The notes below the pieces were generated by a model that saw only the letters and a list, made by a program, of their open reading frames with translations, was not told where the DNA came from and did no database searches. Position numbers and translations under genes: made by a program. From Rhizobium sp. CB3090 (GTDB taxonomy: Bacteria; Pseudomonadota; Alphaproteobacteria; Rhizobiales; Rhizobiaceae), in assembly GCF_029714285.1 (NCBI RefSeq), contig NZ_CP121665.1, positions 177,479 through 241,478 of the forward strand: a stretch of DNA of 64,000 nucleotides, given 5' to 3'. Shown here piece after piece: positions 37,872-48,332 of this stretch. Positions within the stretch are counted from its first letter, which is position 1. Each line of letters starts with the position of its first letter.

Positions 37872-40800
37872 CTACCAGCTGACCTTGAAGCCGACCTTTG
37901 CGCCGGCGGCGTTGCTGTCGCCGAAGTCGGCCAAGCTGGTCCGGGCGAAGGCCTCGCCGTAGACGGTGGTCCTGCCGCCAAGGTTCAATGACCCGCCGAG
38001 CCCGACTCCACCCCACAAGGGCTGATTCTTGCTGGCGAGGCTGGCACCGGACACGTTGACGTTCGAGCCGTCGAGGAAATCATAATAGAGGTTGGCGATC
38101 CCATAGACATGCGATCGGTTGATCTGTCCGGCGGCATTTTTCCATCCACTCTCATAATCAGCCGAAAGACCGATCCTGCTGATCAGCGATTGGCCATCAT
38201 CGAGCGACACGCGGGCGCCATAGGGGTCGGTGAAGTCGTCGAATCGCACCGAAGAATAGCTGAGCTGAGCCTGCGGCGTCAGCGACCAATTGTCGTGAAG
38301 CGAGAACTTCTGGCCGGTCTCGATGCTGAGTGCATAGCCGAAGCCGTTATTGCCCTCGGTGAGCTTTCTCCCGAGAGTTGCGGAGGCGAGATCGGTGTCG
38401 TACCAGGTCGCCTGTGCCTGGGCGTCGGCGTAGAAGCCGCTATTGCCGTACCAGGTGAGCGAGCCGCCGAGACCATAGCCGTTGGCATCGATCGAGCCTG
38501 TCCCGAAGATCGACGAAACATTCGACGAGACCGTTCCGTAGTGGAGGGAGAGCGCGCCGGTCAAGGCGCCTGCTTCGCTGTCGTAGAACAGTCCATCAAG
38601 ACCGGCCTCGAACTTCCATGTCGTAGCGGTGTAATCGGCGCCTGTCGTCGATCGCTCGGGATCGAACTTTGAATGTGCCGCCTCGATGCGCGCCCAGATG
38701 GCCTTTCCGCCCGCTGGCGTCTGGTCGAGTATGTCCGTGCCCTGCGCCATGGCCTCACCATTGCCCCACGACCGGTTGCCGATGCGCTGCTGCAGGGTGT
38801 CGAGCTCGTTGAAGCTCTGCAGGACGCCGGCATAGGCCTCATAGAGCGGCACGCCTGGTGCATAAAGCGGTTGCGGAGCCGGCACGGGATCGGTCGGAGC
38901 AGCCGGAAGCGTATAGGCGGAGCGCAAATACCAGTCGCCGTCGGATGGTGTCGAGACGCCGCCCTTGTAGAGGCGGTAAGCATAGGCGCCGCCGATCACC
39001 GCCTGCTGTCCCTGGAACGTGTAATCCCCGGCCAGGCTGAAGACACCATTCGATGCACCACCGACGCTCACGATCTTGATACCGTCCGTCGTCTGGGCGC
39101 CGGCGCCGCCGACATTCATCACCTTGACGGTGCTGGTGCCGGAGGTGTCGCCGGTTACGACGAGCCGGTCCGTCGGAGAAGCATCGCCGCCAAGCGCGGT
39201 GTGAAGAGCAAGCACGCCGCCGTTGCCGATGTAATTGTCGACCGTGGCGGTGTGGTAGGTCGAGGCGTCGAGCGGGTTGGATGGCGCGGCATAGGCGACT
39301 GTTCCGGCATTGCTCAGCGTCGTGAGCGAGGAATTGCCGGTCACGCTCCAGCGGCTGGATGCATCGATCGTCATCGCCACCGGATCGATCGAACCGGAGA
39401 GGACCGAGCCGTTCGTCAAGTTGACGAGGCCGGTGCTGGAAGCATCCGACATGATATTGCCGTTCAGCGTCGCGCTGCTGGCTGTGAAGGTGACATTGCT
39501 GCCGTTGGTGAGCTGCAAAATATCGCCGTTGCTGGAACCGAGATTGGGTGCGCCGGAGATATTGATGTTCGCATTGCCGCCGTCGGCGAGAATGGCCGGC
39601 CCGGCACTGGATGTGAGTGCGCCGCCGGAGATATTGACCTGGCTCGCCGTACCGCCGCCCGCAAGCGTCAGAGCGACCATCCCCGAAACCGAGCCCCCCG
39701 CGACATTGACGGTGCTGCCGCCATTGACCGTCACCGCCCCTGCACCGCCAGCCGCTTGCGTGAACGTGCCGCCGGCATTCACCGTCACCTGATCGATAGT
39801 TCCTTGATTGACCAGCGTGCCGCCATCGATCGTGGTGCCGCCGGTATAGCTATTGTTCCCGGCCAGAACCAGCGTGCCAGCGTCGGTCTTGACGAGCTGG
39901 CTGGTGCCGGCAAGCTCCGATGCGATGGTGGAGGTAATGGCAGCTCCGGCGCTAGTGCCGTCGCCAACACGGATCGTTGTCGTGGGGCCGCCGACCAGCT
40001 CGATGGCGCCGCCCTGAATGACATAGCCGTCGGTCATGAACTGCATGCCCGAGGCGGTCACCTGACCATGGCTGTTGTCCACCGTCACCGTGCCGGTATT
40101 GCCGGCAAAGACGGCAAAGGCGGCTTGGCGGTAAGGGGCGTTGACGACGCCAGTGCTGTTGGTCCAGTTGTCGTTTTCGGTCGAGACTTGCCAAACCCCG
40201 TCGCCGCCATTGATGACCCCGCTGCCCCTCGCACCGGAGCCGCCATCCCAATAGTTCAGGGTCAGTCCGGCCGTATTGACCAGGTTGACCTGGTGGGCGA
40301 TGGCGGTCTGGAGAAAGTAGTCCGTCGACGGGATCGATCCGAAAGAAAGACCGTTGTCGGTCAGCGTGCCCGCATAGTTGAACAGGCGGTAGGCACCGGG
40401 GCCGAATATGCCGCCTGACGGGACAGTCACATTGAGCGTGCCATCGAGTACTAGGTTGCCACCGACGGTCGTCACGTCGTTGAGGGAGTTACCGGGCGCA
40501 TTCGCTTGGCCTAAGCTGTAGTTCAGGATCGAGCCGCCCGAGAGCGTCAGGTTGCCAGCGATGGAGAGCGTGCCGGGCGTGCCGTTCGCGGAACCGGGCG
40601 ATAGCGTCGCCCCGTCGGCAATCGCAACATTGCCGCCGATCGTGCCGCTGCCGCCGAGCGTGGCGCCGTTTTGAACCGAGGTCAGGCCTGTCGCCTCGCC
40701 CTGGTTGCCGTTGACATAGAGGCTGCCAGCCGAGACGGTTGTGGTGCCGGCATAGCTGTTGGCGCCGGTCAGCGTCAGCGCCGCAGCCCCCGTCTTGGTG

Positions 40801-43800
40801 AAACCGCCGACGCCATCGATCGCGCCGTTAGCGGTCAGGTCGCCGATCGTCTCAAAGGTGCCGCTGCCGGCCCCGAGCGTGGCGCCACGCGCAAGCGCAA
40901 GGGTCGTCGTGTTGCGCAACGTGCCGCCATCGAGGATTAGGTTCCCCGACACGGCGCCGAGATTGGCGTCGCTTGTAAACTGCAGCGTACCCTGGTTGAT
41001 GCGGGTGCCGCCGGTAAAGGTATTGTCGCCGGTCAGCACCAATGTGCCGAGATCGGTCTTGACGAGCTGCGAATTGCCCTGGAGGACGGATGCGATAGTC
41101 GCCGTATAGCTGGCGCCTGCCGACGTGCCATCGCCAACACGGATGATCGATTGCGGCCCGACAAGGGTGACGCTGTCGCCCTGTACTGTGTAGCCGTTGG
41201 TTGCGAACTGCATGCCGGCGGCCTGCACCTGGCCGTTGGTATTGTCGACCTGGACCGTGCCTGCCGTGCCGGCGAAGATGGCGAAGCTGCCATTGGAGAA
41301 CCGTGCGTTCAGATGCCCTGTGTCATCGGTCCAGTTGTCGTCGCCGGCGGCCCGCCATGTGCCGTTGCCGCCGTTGACAAGATCGTTGGATTTGGGACCG
41401 GCATCCCCGTCCCAGTAATTGAGAGTCAGGCCGGCGATGTTGACTAGATTGATCTGGTTTGCGACCGAGGTCTGCACAATATAGTTGGGTGAGTTGTCGG
41501 CCAGCCCGAGATTGGTCAACGTGCCGTCATAGCTGATGACGCGGTAGATGCCCGGCCCGAAATTGCCTCCTGGTGTCTCCGATACATTCAAGAGGCCGCC
41601 AAGGGTCAGATTGCCGTGCACAAGGGTCAGGTCGTTGTAGGGTCCGCCGACCATGCCTGCCTGCCCGAAATTGTAGTTCAGTGTCGAGTTGGCGGCAAGG
41701 GTGAGATTGCCGTTGATCGTCAATGTGCTGGGCGTCGAACCGACATTGCCCGGATTGAGAGCGCCGTTGTCGAGCACACTGACATTACCGCCGATCGTGC
41801 CTATGCCGCCAATCGTGCCGCCGGCCTCCACCGTGGTCGCCCCGGTTGCCGCAGACTGATCGCCGTTGACGATGAGCGTGCCTGTATGCACATTCGTCGC
41901 GCCGGCATAGCTGTTGTTGGCGGTCAGGATCGTTACACCGCTGCCGCTCTGATCGAGGCCGCCGGTGCCGGAGATGAGCCCGCCAAAGCTGTAGGTGTCG
42001 TTGCGGTTGAAGGTGAGCGTGCCGTTATCGACGACATTGCCGGTAATCGAGCCGCTCGCACCGCCATTGCCGAGCTGCAAGGTGCCTGCTGCGATCGTCG
42101 TGCCGCCGGCATAGTTATTGTCGGCGGCAAGCACGAGTGTGCCAGTGCCGCTCTTGGTAAGAGCCCCTGTCCCGCCAATGGCACTGCGGAGCGTCAGCGT
42201 CGTCAGATTGTCGGTGTCGAAGATGCCGCCGCCGGCACTGAGCGTTGCTGCGCGCGCCGAGGTGAACGACCCAGTCGTGTGCAGGGCGCCGCCATTGAAA
42301 GTGAGCGCGCCGGCCGCATCGCCGAGATTGGCGTCGGACGCTACCTGGACTGTGCCGCCATTGATGACGGTGCCGCCTTGGTAGCTGTTGGCACCATTAA
42401 GAACCAGCGTGCCGCTGCCTGTCTTGGTGAGCGTACCGGCGCCGCCGACCGAGCCGCCGAGGCTGATGGTATCCAGCGCATCGAACGTGCCGCCGCCCGT
42501 GTTGAGCGTGACCGTTCGGTTCGAGACGACAGATGCCGTATTGGTGAGTGTGGCACCGTCCAGGCTGAGCGGACCGTTTGCAGCACCGAGGTTGGCATCG
42601 GAGGATATTTGCAGCGTGCCGCCATTGATGGCGGTGCCGCCGGTATAGCTGTTGCTTCCAGACAGAACCAATGTGCCGAGATCGCTCTTCACGAGTTCGC
42701 TGCTGCCTGTGAGATTGGAGGCGATCGTCGCGGCAAAGGCGGCACCTGCCGTCGAGCCGTCGCCGACGCGGATGGTTGACTGCGGCCCAACCAGCTCGAC
42801 ATCGCCGCCCTGGATTGCGTAGCCATTCGTGGCGAACTGCATGCCGGCTGCCTGCACCTGGCCGTTGGTGTTGTCGACCGTTACAGTGCCTGGAGCCCCC
42901 TGGAAGATGGCGAAGCTGCCATTGGCGAAGGGAGCGGCGAAGAGGCCGGTACCATCCGTCCAGTTCTGGTCGCCCGCGGCCCGCCAGGTGCCATTGCCGC
43001 CATCGATGACGCTATTGGAATGCGGACCGACGTCGCCGTCCCAATAGCTGAGCGTCAGTCCCGTCGAGTTGACGAGGTTCACCTGGTTTGCCACCGCCGT
43101 CTGCACGAAATAGTTCGGATCGGTGATATCGAGGCCGTTGTTGGTGAGCGTGCCGCCATAGTTGAAGATGCGGTAGACGCCTGGGCCGAAGGTGCCGCCA
43201 GCTGTCTGTGTGACATTGAGCGTGCCGTCGAGGGTCAGATTGCCGCCCACGGTGATCAGGTCGTTGAGCGAACCACCGGAGGCGTTCGCCTGGCCGAAAT
43301 TGACGTTGATGTTCGAGGCACTGTTGAGCGCCAGCGCACCATTGATGGTCAAGGTGCCGGGGGCATTGCCGGCAGCACCAGGGGAAAGCGTGCCGCCACC
43401 GGTCACTGTAACGTCGCCGCCGATGGTTCCAATACCCCCGAGGGTGGCACCGCTCGCAACCGTGGTAAGCCCCGTCGCCGCCGACTGGTCGCCGTTGACG
43501 AGCAAGGTGCCGGCATTGACGTTGGTCGCGCCACTGTAACTGTTGATGCCGGACAGTGTCGTAATCCCGCTGCCGAGGTTACTCACCGTGCCAGTGCCGG
43601 AGATCGCGCCGGCAAAAGAATAGGCGTCCGATCGGTCGAATGCGAGCGTACCGTTGTTCGTCACATCGCCACTGATCGAGCCCGACACGCCGCCGTTGCC
43701 GAGCTGCAGCGTGCCCGCAGAGATCGTTGTCCCGCCGGTATAGCCGTTGTTCGCTGTCAGGACAGTCGTGCCGGAGCCGATCTGATTGACCGCGCCACTG

Positions 43801-46472
43801 CCGGAGATCAATCCGGCGAAGGTGTAGGTGTCCGATCGGTCGAATGCGAGCGTGCCGTTGTTGGTTACATCGCCGATGATCGAGCCCGACACGCCGCCGT
43901 TGCCGAGCTGCAGCGTGCCCGCAGAGATCGTTGTCCCGCCGGTATAGCCGTTATTGGCCGTAAGGACAGTCGTGCCGGAGCCGATCTGATTGACCGCGCC
44001 ACTGCCGGAAATTAGTCCGGCGAAGGTAGAAGTGTCCGAACGATCGAACACGAGCGTGCCGTTGTTGGTTACATCGCCGATGATCGAGCCCGACACGCCG
44101 CCATTGCCGAGCTGCAGCGTGCCCGCGGAGATCGTCGTCCCGCCGGTATAGCCGTTATTGGCCGTAAGGACAGTCGTGCCGGAGCCGATCTGATTGACCG
44201 CGCCACTGCCGGAAATTAGTCCGGCGAAGGTGGAAGTGTCCGAACGATCGAACACGAGCGTGCCGTTGTTGGTTACATCGCCGATGATCGAGCCCGACAC
44301 GCCGCCGTTGCCGAGCTGCAGCGTGCCCGCAGAGATCGTTGTCCCGCCGGTATAGCCGTTGTTCGCTGTCAGGACAGTCGTGCCGGAGCCGATTTGGCTG
44401 ACCGAGCCGCTGCCGGAGATCAATCCGGCGAAGGTGTAGGTGTCCGATCGGTCGAAGGCGAGTATGCCATTGTTGGTCACATCGCCACTGATCGAGCCCG
44501 ACGTGCCTCCGTTGCCGAGCTGCAGGGTGCCCGACGCGATCGTCGTGTCGCCGGTGTAGCTGTTGTTGGCCGTCAGGACGGTGGTGCCGGAGCCGATCTG
44601 ATTGACCGCGCCGCTGCCGGAAATCAGCCCGCCGAAGGTCGAGGTATCGGAGCGGTCGAAGACGAGCGTGCCGTTGTTCGTCACGTCGCCGGTGATCGCG
44701 CCGGACGTACCGCCGTTGCCGAGCTGCAGCGTGCCCGCCGAAATCGTCGTACCGCCGGTGTAGCTGTTGTTGGCCGTCAGGACGGTGGTGCCGGAGCCGA
44801 TCTGATTGACCCCGCCGCTGCCGGAAATCAGTCCGGCGAAGTTAGAGGTATCGGATCGGTCGAAGGCGAGCGTGCCGTTGTTGGTCACATCGCCGCTGAT
44901 CGAGCCGGACGCGCCGCCATTGCCGAGCTGCAGCGTGCCAGCCGAGATCGTCGTACCGCCGGTGTAGCCATTGTCTGACGTCAGGATCGTCGTGCCGGAG
45001 CCGATCTGGTTGACCGCGCCACTGCCGGAAATCAGTCCGGCGAAGGTGTAGGTGTCCGATCGGTCGAAGGCCAGCGTGCCGTTGTTTGACACGTCCCCCG
45101 TGATGCTGCCCGACGTGCTTGCGCTGCCGAGCTGCAGCGTGCCGGCCGAAATCGTGGTGCCGCCCGCGTAGCTGTTGTTGCCGGTGAACACCGCCGTGCC
45201 GGTGCCTATCTTGGTGAGCGCGCCCGTGCCGCTGAACGGCGACGCAGCGGTGACATTGAAGGCGCCGGTATCGAGCGTGAGCCCGCCAGCAGCGATGTTG
45301 AGGCCGGTGCCGGTAAAGCCGCTGATGAAGGCCGGGCTTTGGCCGCTGGCGGTGGCGCGCAGCGTGGCGCCGTCGAAATTGGCCTGCACCGTTCCTGGAC
45401 CGGCTGTCAGCTGCCCCGTGGAAAGGGTGCTGCCCCCAGATAGGTTGAGCGTGGCCGTTGAGGCCGCCACGGCGGTCATTGTCACCGTATTGGCAGTCGC
45501 AGCCGCTCCGTTGGAAACCGTCAACGTACCCTGGCCATAGGCACCGATGTTGAGTGCCGCGCTGGTGTTCAACTGGGAGCCCGCGCCGGAGACGGTCACC
45601 GTGCCGGTTCCCGCTCCACTCAGGTTGTTGCCAGCGATCGTGATAATGCCGGTGGCGGTCACCAATGCGCCGTTTGTCACGTTGAGCGTACCGCTGCCGG
45701 TTCCTGAATTGCCCTGGCCCCTGCCGACCGTCAAAAATCCACCCACATTCCAGCTGGATCCTGCACCGGAAATATTGGCGGTGCTGGTGGTGAACGATCC
45801 GAACATGAATGTGTCGCCCGAGGTCAGCGTCCCGCCCCCCGTGACATTCAGCGTCCCCGTGGCCGCGCTACCGGCCCCACCGAAATTCAAGGTTCCCAGA
45901 CTGACGCTTGCACCATTGGCGATGTTCAGCGTACCTGTACTGCCATTGTTGAAACCGATTCGAGTTTGGGCAGAACTCGACCAGGACGATCCAGCGCCTG
46001 TGACCGTGACGGTCCCGTTTCCGGCTTGGCCAATGTAGTTCGTGCCCGTCGTGACGCTGGACGACAGCATGCTCCCGTTCTGAATCGTCAGCACGCTCGT
46101 GCCTGTCGTCGTGCCCATCTGCAAGTTGCCGATCGTCGAACTCGCCGCGCCGGACACACCCAGCACCGCAGGATTGGGCGAGTTCGTGTTGATCGTCACC
46201 GTGCCGGTGCCGTTCGGGGCCGTGCCCGTCGACCAGTTGCTGCCGACCGTCCAATCAGTACTCGTCGTGCCCTTCCAGACCTGCGCACCGGCCGGGGCCG
46301 GCCAGCCGCACGCGACCATCGTACCGAGACTGACACCGGCCAACAGCGCGTGAGATCGGCGCTTCCAGTCTCTGCCTTTGCCGCGCCCAACTGAAGAAAA
46401 CACGGTCGAAAAACGGCGGCTACGGCTTTTGATTTTCGCGCGCTGGGCAACGGCGATCGCAATCGACGACAT
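37872..46472 (-). CDS. Giant autotransporter adhesin-like outer membrane protein
   Basis: About 2,866 residues (2,883 if the in-frame ATG at 46523 is used). An extended signal region (basic stretch, then HALLAGVSLGTMVACGWPAP) ends near AGAQ. The passenger is almost wholly Gly/Ser/Thr/Asn-rich beta-helix with autotransporter-associated beta-strand repeats: eight 68-residue units near 43560-45180 and three larger modules at 39840-43370. The last 280 residues form the translocating barrel (SKFDPERSTTGADYTATTWK ... VGFKVSW) ending in Trp, as expected for BamA recognition. It would be exported through Sec and displayed on the cell surface, probably for adhesion or aggregation. No cysteines support disulphides. 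A diverged copy of part of it lies at 28740-29149. Confidence 0.92.
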   Translation of the reverse strand: MSSIAIAVAQRAKIKSRSRRFSTVFSSVGRGKGRDWKRRSHALLAGVSLGTMVACGWPAPAGAQVWKGTTSTDWTVGSNWSTGTAPNGTGTVTINTNSPNPAVLGVSGAASSTIGNLQMGTTTGTSVLTIQNGSMLSSSVTTGTNYIGQAGNGTVTVTGAGSSWSSSAQTRIGFNNGSTGTLNIANGASVSLGTLNFGGAGSAATGTLNVTGGGTLTSGDTFMFGSFTTSTANISGAGSSWNVGGFLTVGRGQGNSGTGSGTLNVTNGALVTATGIITIAGNNLSGAGTGTVTVSGAGSQLNTSAALNIGAYGQGTLTVSNGAAATANTVTMTAVAASTATLNLSGGSTLSTGQLTAGPGTVQANFDGATLRATASGQSPAFISGFTGTGLNIAAGGLTLDTGAFNVTAASPFSGTGALTKIGTGTAVFTGNNSYAGGTTISAGTLQLGSASTSGSITGDVSNNGTLAFDRSDTYTFAGLISGSGAVNQIGSGTTILTSDNGYTGGTTISAGTLQLGNGGASGSISGDVTNNGTLAFDRSDTSNFAGLISGSGGVNQIGSGTTVLTANNSYTGGTTISAGTLQLGNGGTSGAITGDVTNNGTLVFDRSDTSTFGGLISGSGAVNQIGSGTTVLTANNSYTGDTTIASGTLQLGNGGTSGSISGDVTNNGILAFDRSDTYTFAGLISGSGSVSQIGSGTTVLTANNGYTGGTTISAGTLQLGNGGVSGSIIGDVTNNGTLVFDRSDTSTFAGLISGSGAVNQIGSGTTVLTANNGYTGGTTISAGTLQLGNGGVSGSIIGDVTNNGTLVFDRSDTSTFAGLISGSGAVNQIGSGTTVLTANNGYTGGTTISAGTLQLGNGGVSGSIIGDVTNNGTLAFDRSDTYTFAGLISGSGAVNQIGSGTTVLTANNGYTGGTTISAGTLQLGNGGVSGSISGDVTNNGTLAFDRSDAYSFAGAISGTGTVSNLGSGITTLSGINSYSGATNVNAGTLLVNGDQSAATGLTTVASGATLGGIGTIGGDVTVTGGGTLSPGAAGNAPGTLTINGALALNSASNINVNFGQANASGGSLNDLITVGGNLTLDGTLNVTQTAGGTFGPGVYRIFNYGGTLTNNGLDITDPNYFVQTAVANQVNLVNSTGLTLSYWDGDVGPHSNSVIDGGNGTWRAAGDQNWTDGTGLFAAPFANGSFAIFQGAPGTVTVDNTNGQVQAAGMQFATNGYAIQGGDVELVGPQSTIRVGDGSTAGAAFAATIASNLTGSSELVKSDLGTLVLSGSNSYTGGTAINGGTLQISSDANLGAANGPLSLDGATLTNTASVVSNRTVTLNTGGGTFDALDTISLGGSVGGAGTLTKTGSGTLVLNGANSYQGGTVINGGTVQVASDANLGDAAGALTFNGGALHTTGSFTSARAATLSAGGGIFDTDNLTTLTLRSAIGGTGALTKSGTGTLVLAADNNYAGGTTIAAGTLQLGNGGASGSITGNVVDNGTLTFNRNDTYSFGGLISGTGGLDQSGSGVTILTANNSYAGATNVHTGTLIVNGDQSAATGATTVEAGGTIGGIGTIGGNVSVLDNGALNPGNVGSTPSTLTINGNLTLAANSTLNYNFGQAGMVGGPYNDLTLVHGNLTLGGLLNVSETPGGNFGPGIYRVISYDGTLTNLGLADNSPNYIVQTSVANQINLVNIAGLTLNYWDGDAGPKSNDLVNGGNGTWRAAGDDNWTDDTGHLNARFSNGSFAIFAGTAGTVQVDNTNGQVQAAGMQFATNGYTVQGDSVTLVGPQSIIRVGDGTSAGASYTATIASVLQGNSQLVKTDLGTLVLTGDNTFTGGTRINQGTLQFTSDANLGAVSGNLILDGGTLRNTTTLALARGATLGAGSGTFETIGDLTANGAIDGVGGFTKTGAAALTLTGANSYAGTTTVSAGSLYVNGNQGEATGLTSVQNGATLGGSGTIGGNVAIADGATLSPGSANGTPGTLSIAGNLTLSGGSILNYSLGQANAPGNSLNDVTTVGGNLVLDGTLNVTVPSGGIFGPGAYRLFNYAGTLTDNGLSFGSIPSTDYFLQTAIAHQVNLVNTAGLTLNYWDGGSGARGSGVINGGDGVWQVSTENDNWTNSTGVVNAPYRQAAFAVFAGNTGTVTVDNSHGQVTASGMQFMTDGYVIQGGAIELVGGPTTTIRVGDGTSAGAAITSTIASELAGTSQLVKTDAGTLVLAGNNSYTGGTTIDGGTLVNQGTIDQVTVNAGGTFTQAAGGAGAVTVNGGSTVNVAGGSVSGMVALTLAGGGTASQVNISGGALTSSAGPAILADGGNANINISGAPNLGSSNGDILQLTNGSNVTFTASSATLNGNIMSDASSTGLVNLTNGSVLSGSIDPVAMTIDASSRWSVTGNSSLTTLSNAGTVAYAAPSNPLDASTYHTATVDNYIGNGGVLALHTALGGDASPTDRLVVTGDTSGTSTVKVMNVGGAGAQTTDGIKIVSVGGASNGVFSLAGDYTFQGQQAVIGGAYAYRLYKGGVSTPSDGDWYLRSAYTLPAAPTDPVPAPQPLYAPGVPLYEAYAGVLQSFNELDTLQQRIGNRSWGNGEAMAQGTDILDQTPAGGKAIWARIEAAHSKFDPERSTTGADYTATTWKFEAGLDGLFYDSEAGALTGALSLHYGTVSSNVSSIFGTGSIDANGYGLGGSLTWYGNSGFYADAQAQATWYDTDLASATLGRKLTEGNNGFGYALSIETGQKFSLHDNWSLTPQAQLSYSSVRFDDFTDPYGARVSLDDGQSLISRIGLSADYESGWKNAAGQINRSHVYGIANLYYDFLDGSNVNVSGASLASKNQPLWGGVGLGGSLNLGGRTTVYGEAFARTSLADFGDSNAAGAKVGFKVSW
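39840..43370 (-). repeat. Three related ~735-bp modules in the autotransporter passenger
   Basis: Three homologous blocks at about 42640-43370, 41010-41740 and 39840-40585. Each contains a linker like TLTINGNLTL, GPGVYRIFNYGGTLTNNGL, LNYWDGDAGPKSNDLVNGGN and GQVQAAGMQFATNGY, ending with LVKTDLGTLVLTG. They are diverged at many codons, so the amplification is older than that of the 204-bp repeats. Block edges are approximate. Confidence 0.75.
43560..45180 (-). repeat. Eight tandem 204-bp (68-residue) repeats
   Basis: Units of GDVTNNGTLVFDRSDTSTFA, LISGSGAVNQIGSGTTVL and TGGTTISAGTLQLGNGG recur eight times. A marker (CCCGCCGGTATAG) falls at 43731, 43935, 44139 and 44343, exactly 204 bp apart, and adjacent units are almost identical at DNA level, so recombination can change the copy number without breaking the frame. 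Entirely coding; not a CRISPR array. Confidence 0.88.
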
Positions 46473-46523
46473 GATTGTTCTTTCGATCCTGCTGTTTGAC
46501 GGCATAGAGACCGGTTTGCCCAT

Positions 46524-47204
46524 GACGGGCAGACGGGAATGAAGCGACCGTCGACCGGTTATCCGTATCGAGGTTCTCTTAAGAGGCTAGCGGTAGCGGG
46601 ACTACCATCACTAGGGGCCCGGCTTGCGCCGTCACGGCGGCAATAGCCTTCGCAAGCGGCGCTTTGAGCAGGGTAGATAATGAGTGCGGCGTCATCAACG
46701 CGGGTTAAAGGACCCCGTCGTCTCCTGCGATATGGCTCACAATGACTGGAAACATCGTCGCCTGCTTGAATTACCAAACCATACTCCACATAACCTATTG
46801 GTTAATTACGCCTTTCTCGACGAATCGAGCCTTATTAGGATTGCAGAAAACGGTGGGATTGTATTTCAGAATGTTTCTATGCGTATCTAAAAATTGCTAT
46901 CCTTGTGAATAATTGCAACGTATTGTTGTCAAAATGTTACTTCAGTTCCGATCGCAACCGTTGCGAGCAGATAGCGGCATTTTGCTGTTCCGCTCAACAA
47001 CGCCGGCGCGAATTGCGCACAGGTCACGTCATGGTTGCAGCCAGATTGAGACGCCAACCAACACTATGCCGTCGGCTGAGGATTCACGGCAAATTAAGAA
47101 GGGATATGTATTCGCTGTCCATGCGAATGCCGACGAGGTCTCGGATCGCGACGGGAGATCAAAACTCAAGAATGACGGGGACCGCTAAAGCAACCCACCC
47201 TGAA
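46524..47204. other. Region upstream of the autotransporter gene
   Basis: About 680 bp, AT-richer near 46790-46930. It should contain the autotransporter promoter, but no convincing -35/-10 pair or operator was seen. Plus-strand open frames show no known domain. Confidence 0.35.
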
Positions 47205-47339
47205 CGCGACTCCTCGGCCGAAGTCGACGGGCGCTACGTTCAGAAACAGCTTGGCCATGCCAGTGCGGAAATGACCCGCAAATATCAGCGGCGCCGCGAT
47301 CGTTTCCAGATCAATCTCACCAAGGCGTCGGGGCTTTGA
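47205..47339 (+). pseudogene. Tyrosine recombinase 3' end fragment
   Basis: The last 45 residues read VDGRYVQKQLGHASAEMTRK followed by YQRRRDRFQINLTKASGL and a stop. GHAS...T.KYQ holds the conserved His and the nucleophilic Tyr (T-x-K-Y) of phage-type integrases. Nothing upstream continues the domain. A different subfamily from the integrase at 62463. Confidence 0.75.
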
Positions 47340-47598
47340 GGCCCCTCCCCTGCCGGGATCATGAAATCGTTAGGTGAAAAGCGGGCGGCGGATTTTCAGC
47401 TTACCGCTTCAATTGAAATCGGGAAGTGGAAGCCACAGCCACCAAATCTTCCCCACTTACCCCCACGTGTAAGTGGGGCATTTTGGTTGGCGGACTTTCG
47501 CCGAGGACCGTAGAGAAGTGTGCACAAGCGCGTGGTCTGCGATTTGATTTCCGGCGCTGGGATTCCTTGGCTGGGGCAAATCATGATTCAGTCTCGGG
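47340..47598. other. Left flank and leader of the IS66 element
   Basis: Non-coding; holds the inverted repeat at 47451-47478 and the untranslated leader of the IS66 transposase gene. Confidence 0.4.
47451..47478. repeat. Perfect 10-bp inverted repeat at IS66 left end
   Basis: CCCCACTTAC at 47451-47460 and GTAAGTGGGG at 47469-47478, separated by CCCCACGT. The right arm is the likely left terminus of the IS66 element (compare GTAAAAGGGG at its right end, read inward). The left arm has the same IS66-end shape facing the other way (GTAAGTGGGGAAGATTTGG), so this may be two IS66-type ends separated by 8 bp, the normal IS66 target length, or simply a hairpin. Confidence 0.55.
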
Positions 47599-48332
47599 AT
47601 GGCAAAGAGACGGCTTCCCTCCCCTGAGCATGCCGAGACGCTTTCGCTGAAGGCGTTGCGCAGTTTGGTGACCGGCCTGTTGGAACGAGCGGAGCGGGCT
47701 GAAGTTCGCCTTGCGAGACTTGAGGCCGAGAACGCGGCCCTTCGTGAAGAAAACGCGGCGCTTCGCCTGGAAAACACCCGTCTGAAGGTCGAGAACCAAC
47801 TTTTGCGCGACGAGATCGCGCGGCTGAAGAACCTGCCGCCGCGCCCGCCGTTTCGACCATCCGGCATGGAGAAAGCAACCGATGGCGCGAGCGACAAGCC
47901 GGCGGGCAAGAAGAGGCCACGCGGCCCGAAGCTCGATGTGAAGCGGGTCAGCCGAGAGGAGGTTTTACGTGCAAACGTTCCGGCCGGTTCGCGCTTCAAA
48001 GGCTACAAAAGCTGCTTCGTGCGGGAACTGGTTCTCACGGCCGAGCTTGTGCACTACCGGCGGGAATGCTGGATCATGCCAGATGGGAAGACGGTGATCG
48101 CGCCGCTGCCCATGGGGATCATGGGCGGCTACGGCCCGAACATCAGGCGGCTCTGCCTGATGCTGCATGCGCAAGGACAGGTGACGACTGGGCGGCTGAC
48201 GACGTTGTTGAATGATGTCGGCGTCGAGATCTCTAAGCGCCAGGTCGTGCGCCTTCTGACCAAAGAGCTGGATGGGTTTGTCGCCGAGGACGCGGCGGTG
48301 CTGCATGCCGGCCTGGTGTCGTCCTCCTATAT
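47599..48332 (+). pseudogene. IS66-family transposase, 5' part (split by Tn3)
   Basis: Residues 1-244 of an IS66 transposase. A coiled-coil leader (ARLEAENAALREENAALRLE) is followed by the basic linker RPPFRPSGMEKATDG and the region GIMGGYGPNIRRLCLMLHAQ of the helix-turn-helix/zinc-like part. The frame is cut after SSSY by the Tn3 left end at 48333. Joining it to 53368 gives SSYITVDDTGARH, the first catalytic Asp region, in frame. Before the Tn3 insertion the gene was complete at about 550 residues. Confidence 0.9.

Noticed and set aside
38673..40418. Long plus-strand open frame (581 residues) opposite the autotransporter
   Set aside because: It lies antisense to the repeat-rich passenger; the composition is Arg/Ala/Gly shadow coding and no domain is visible.
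43560..45180. CRISPR-like array of regular repeats
   Set aside because: Repeats are 204 bp, coding, and have no short repeats with unique spacers; no cas gene.
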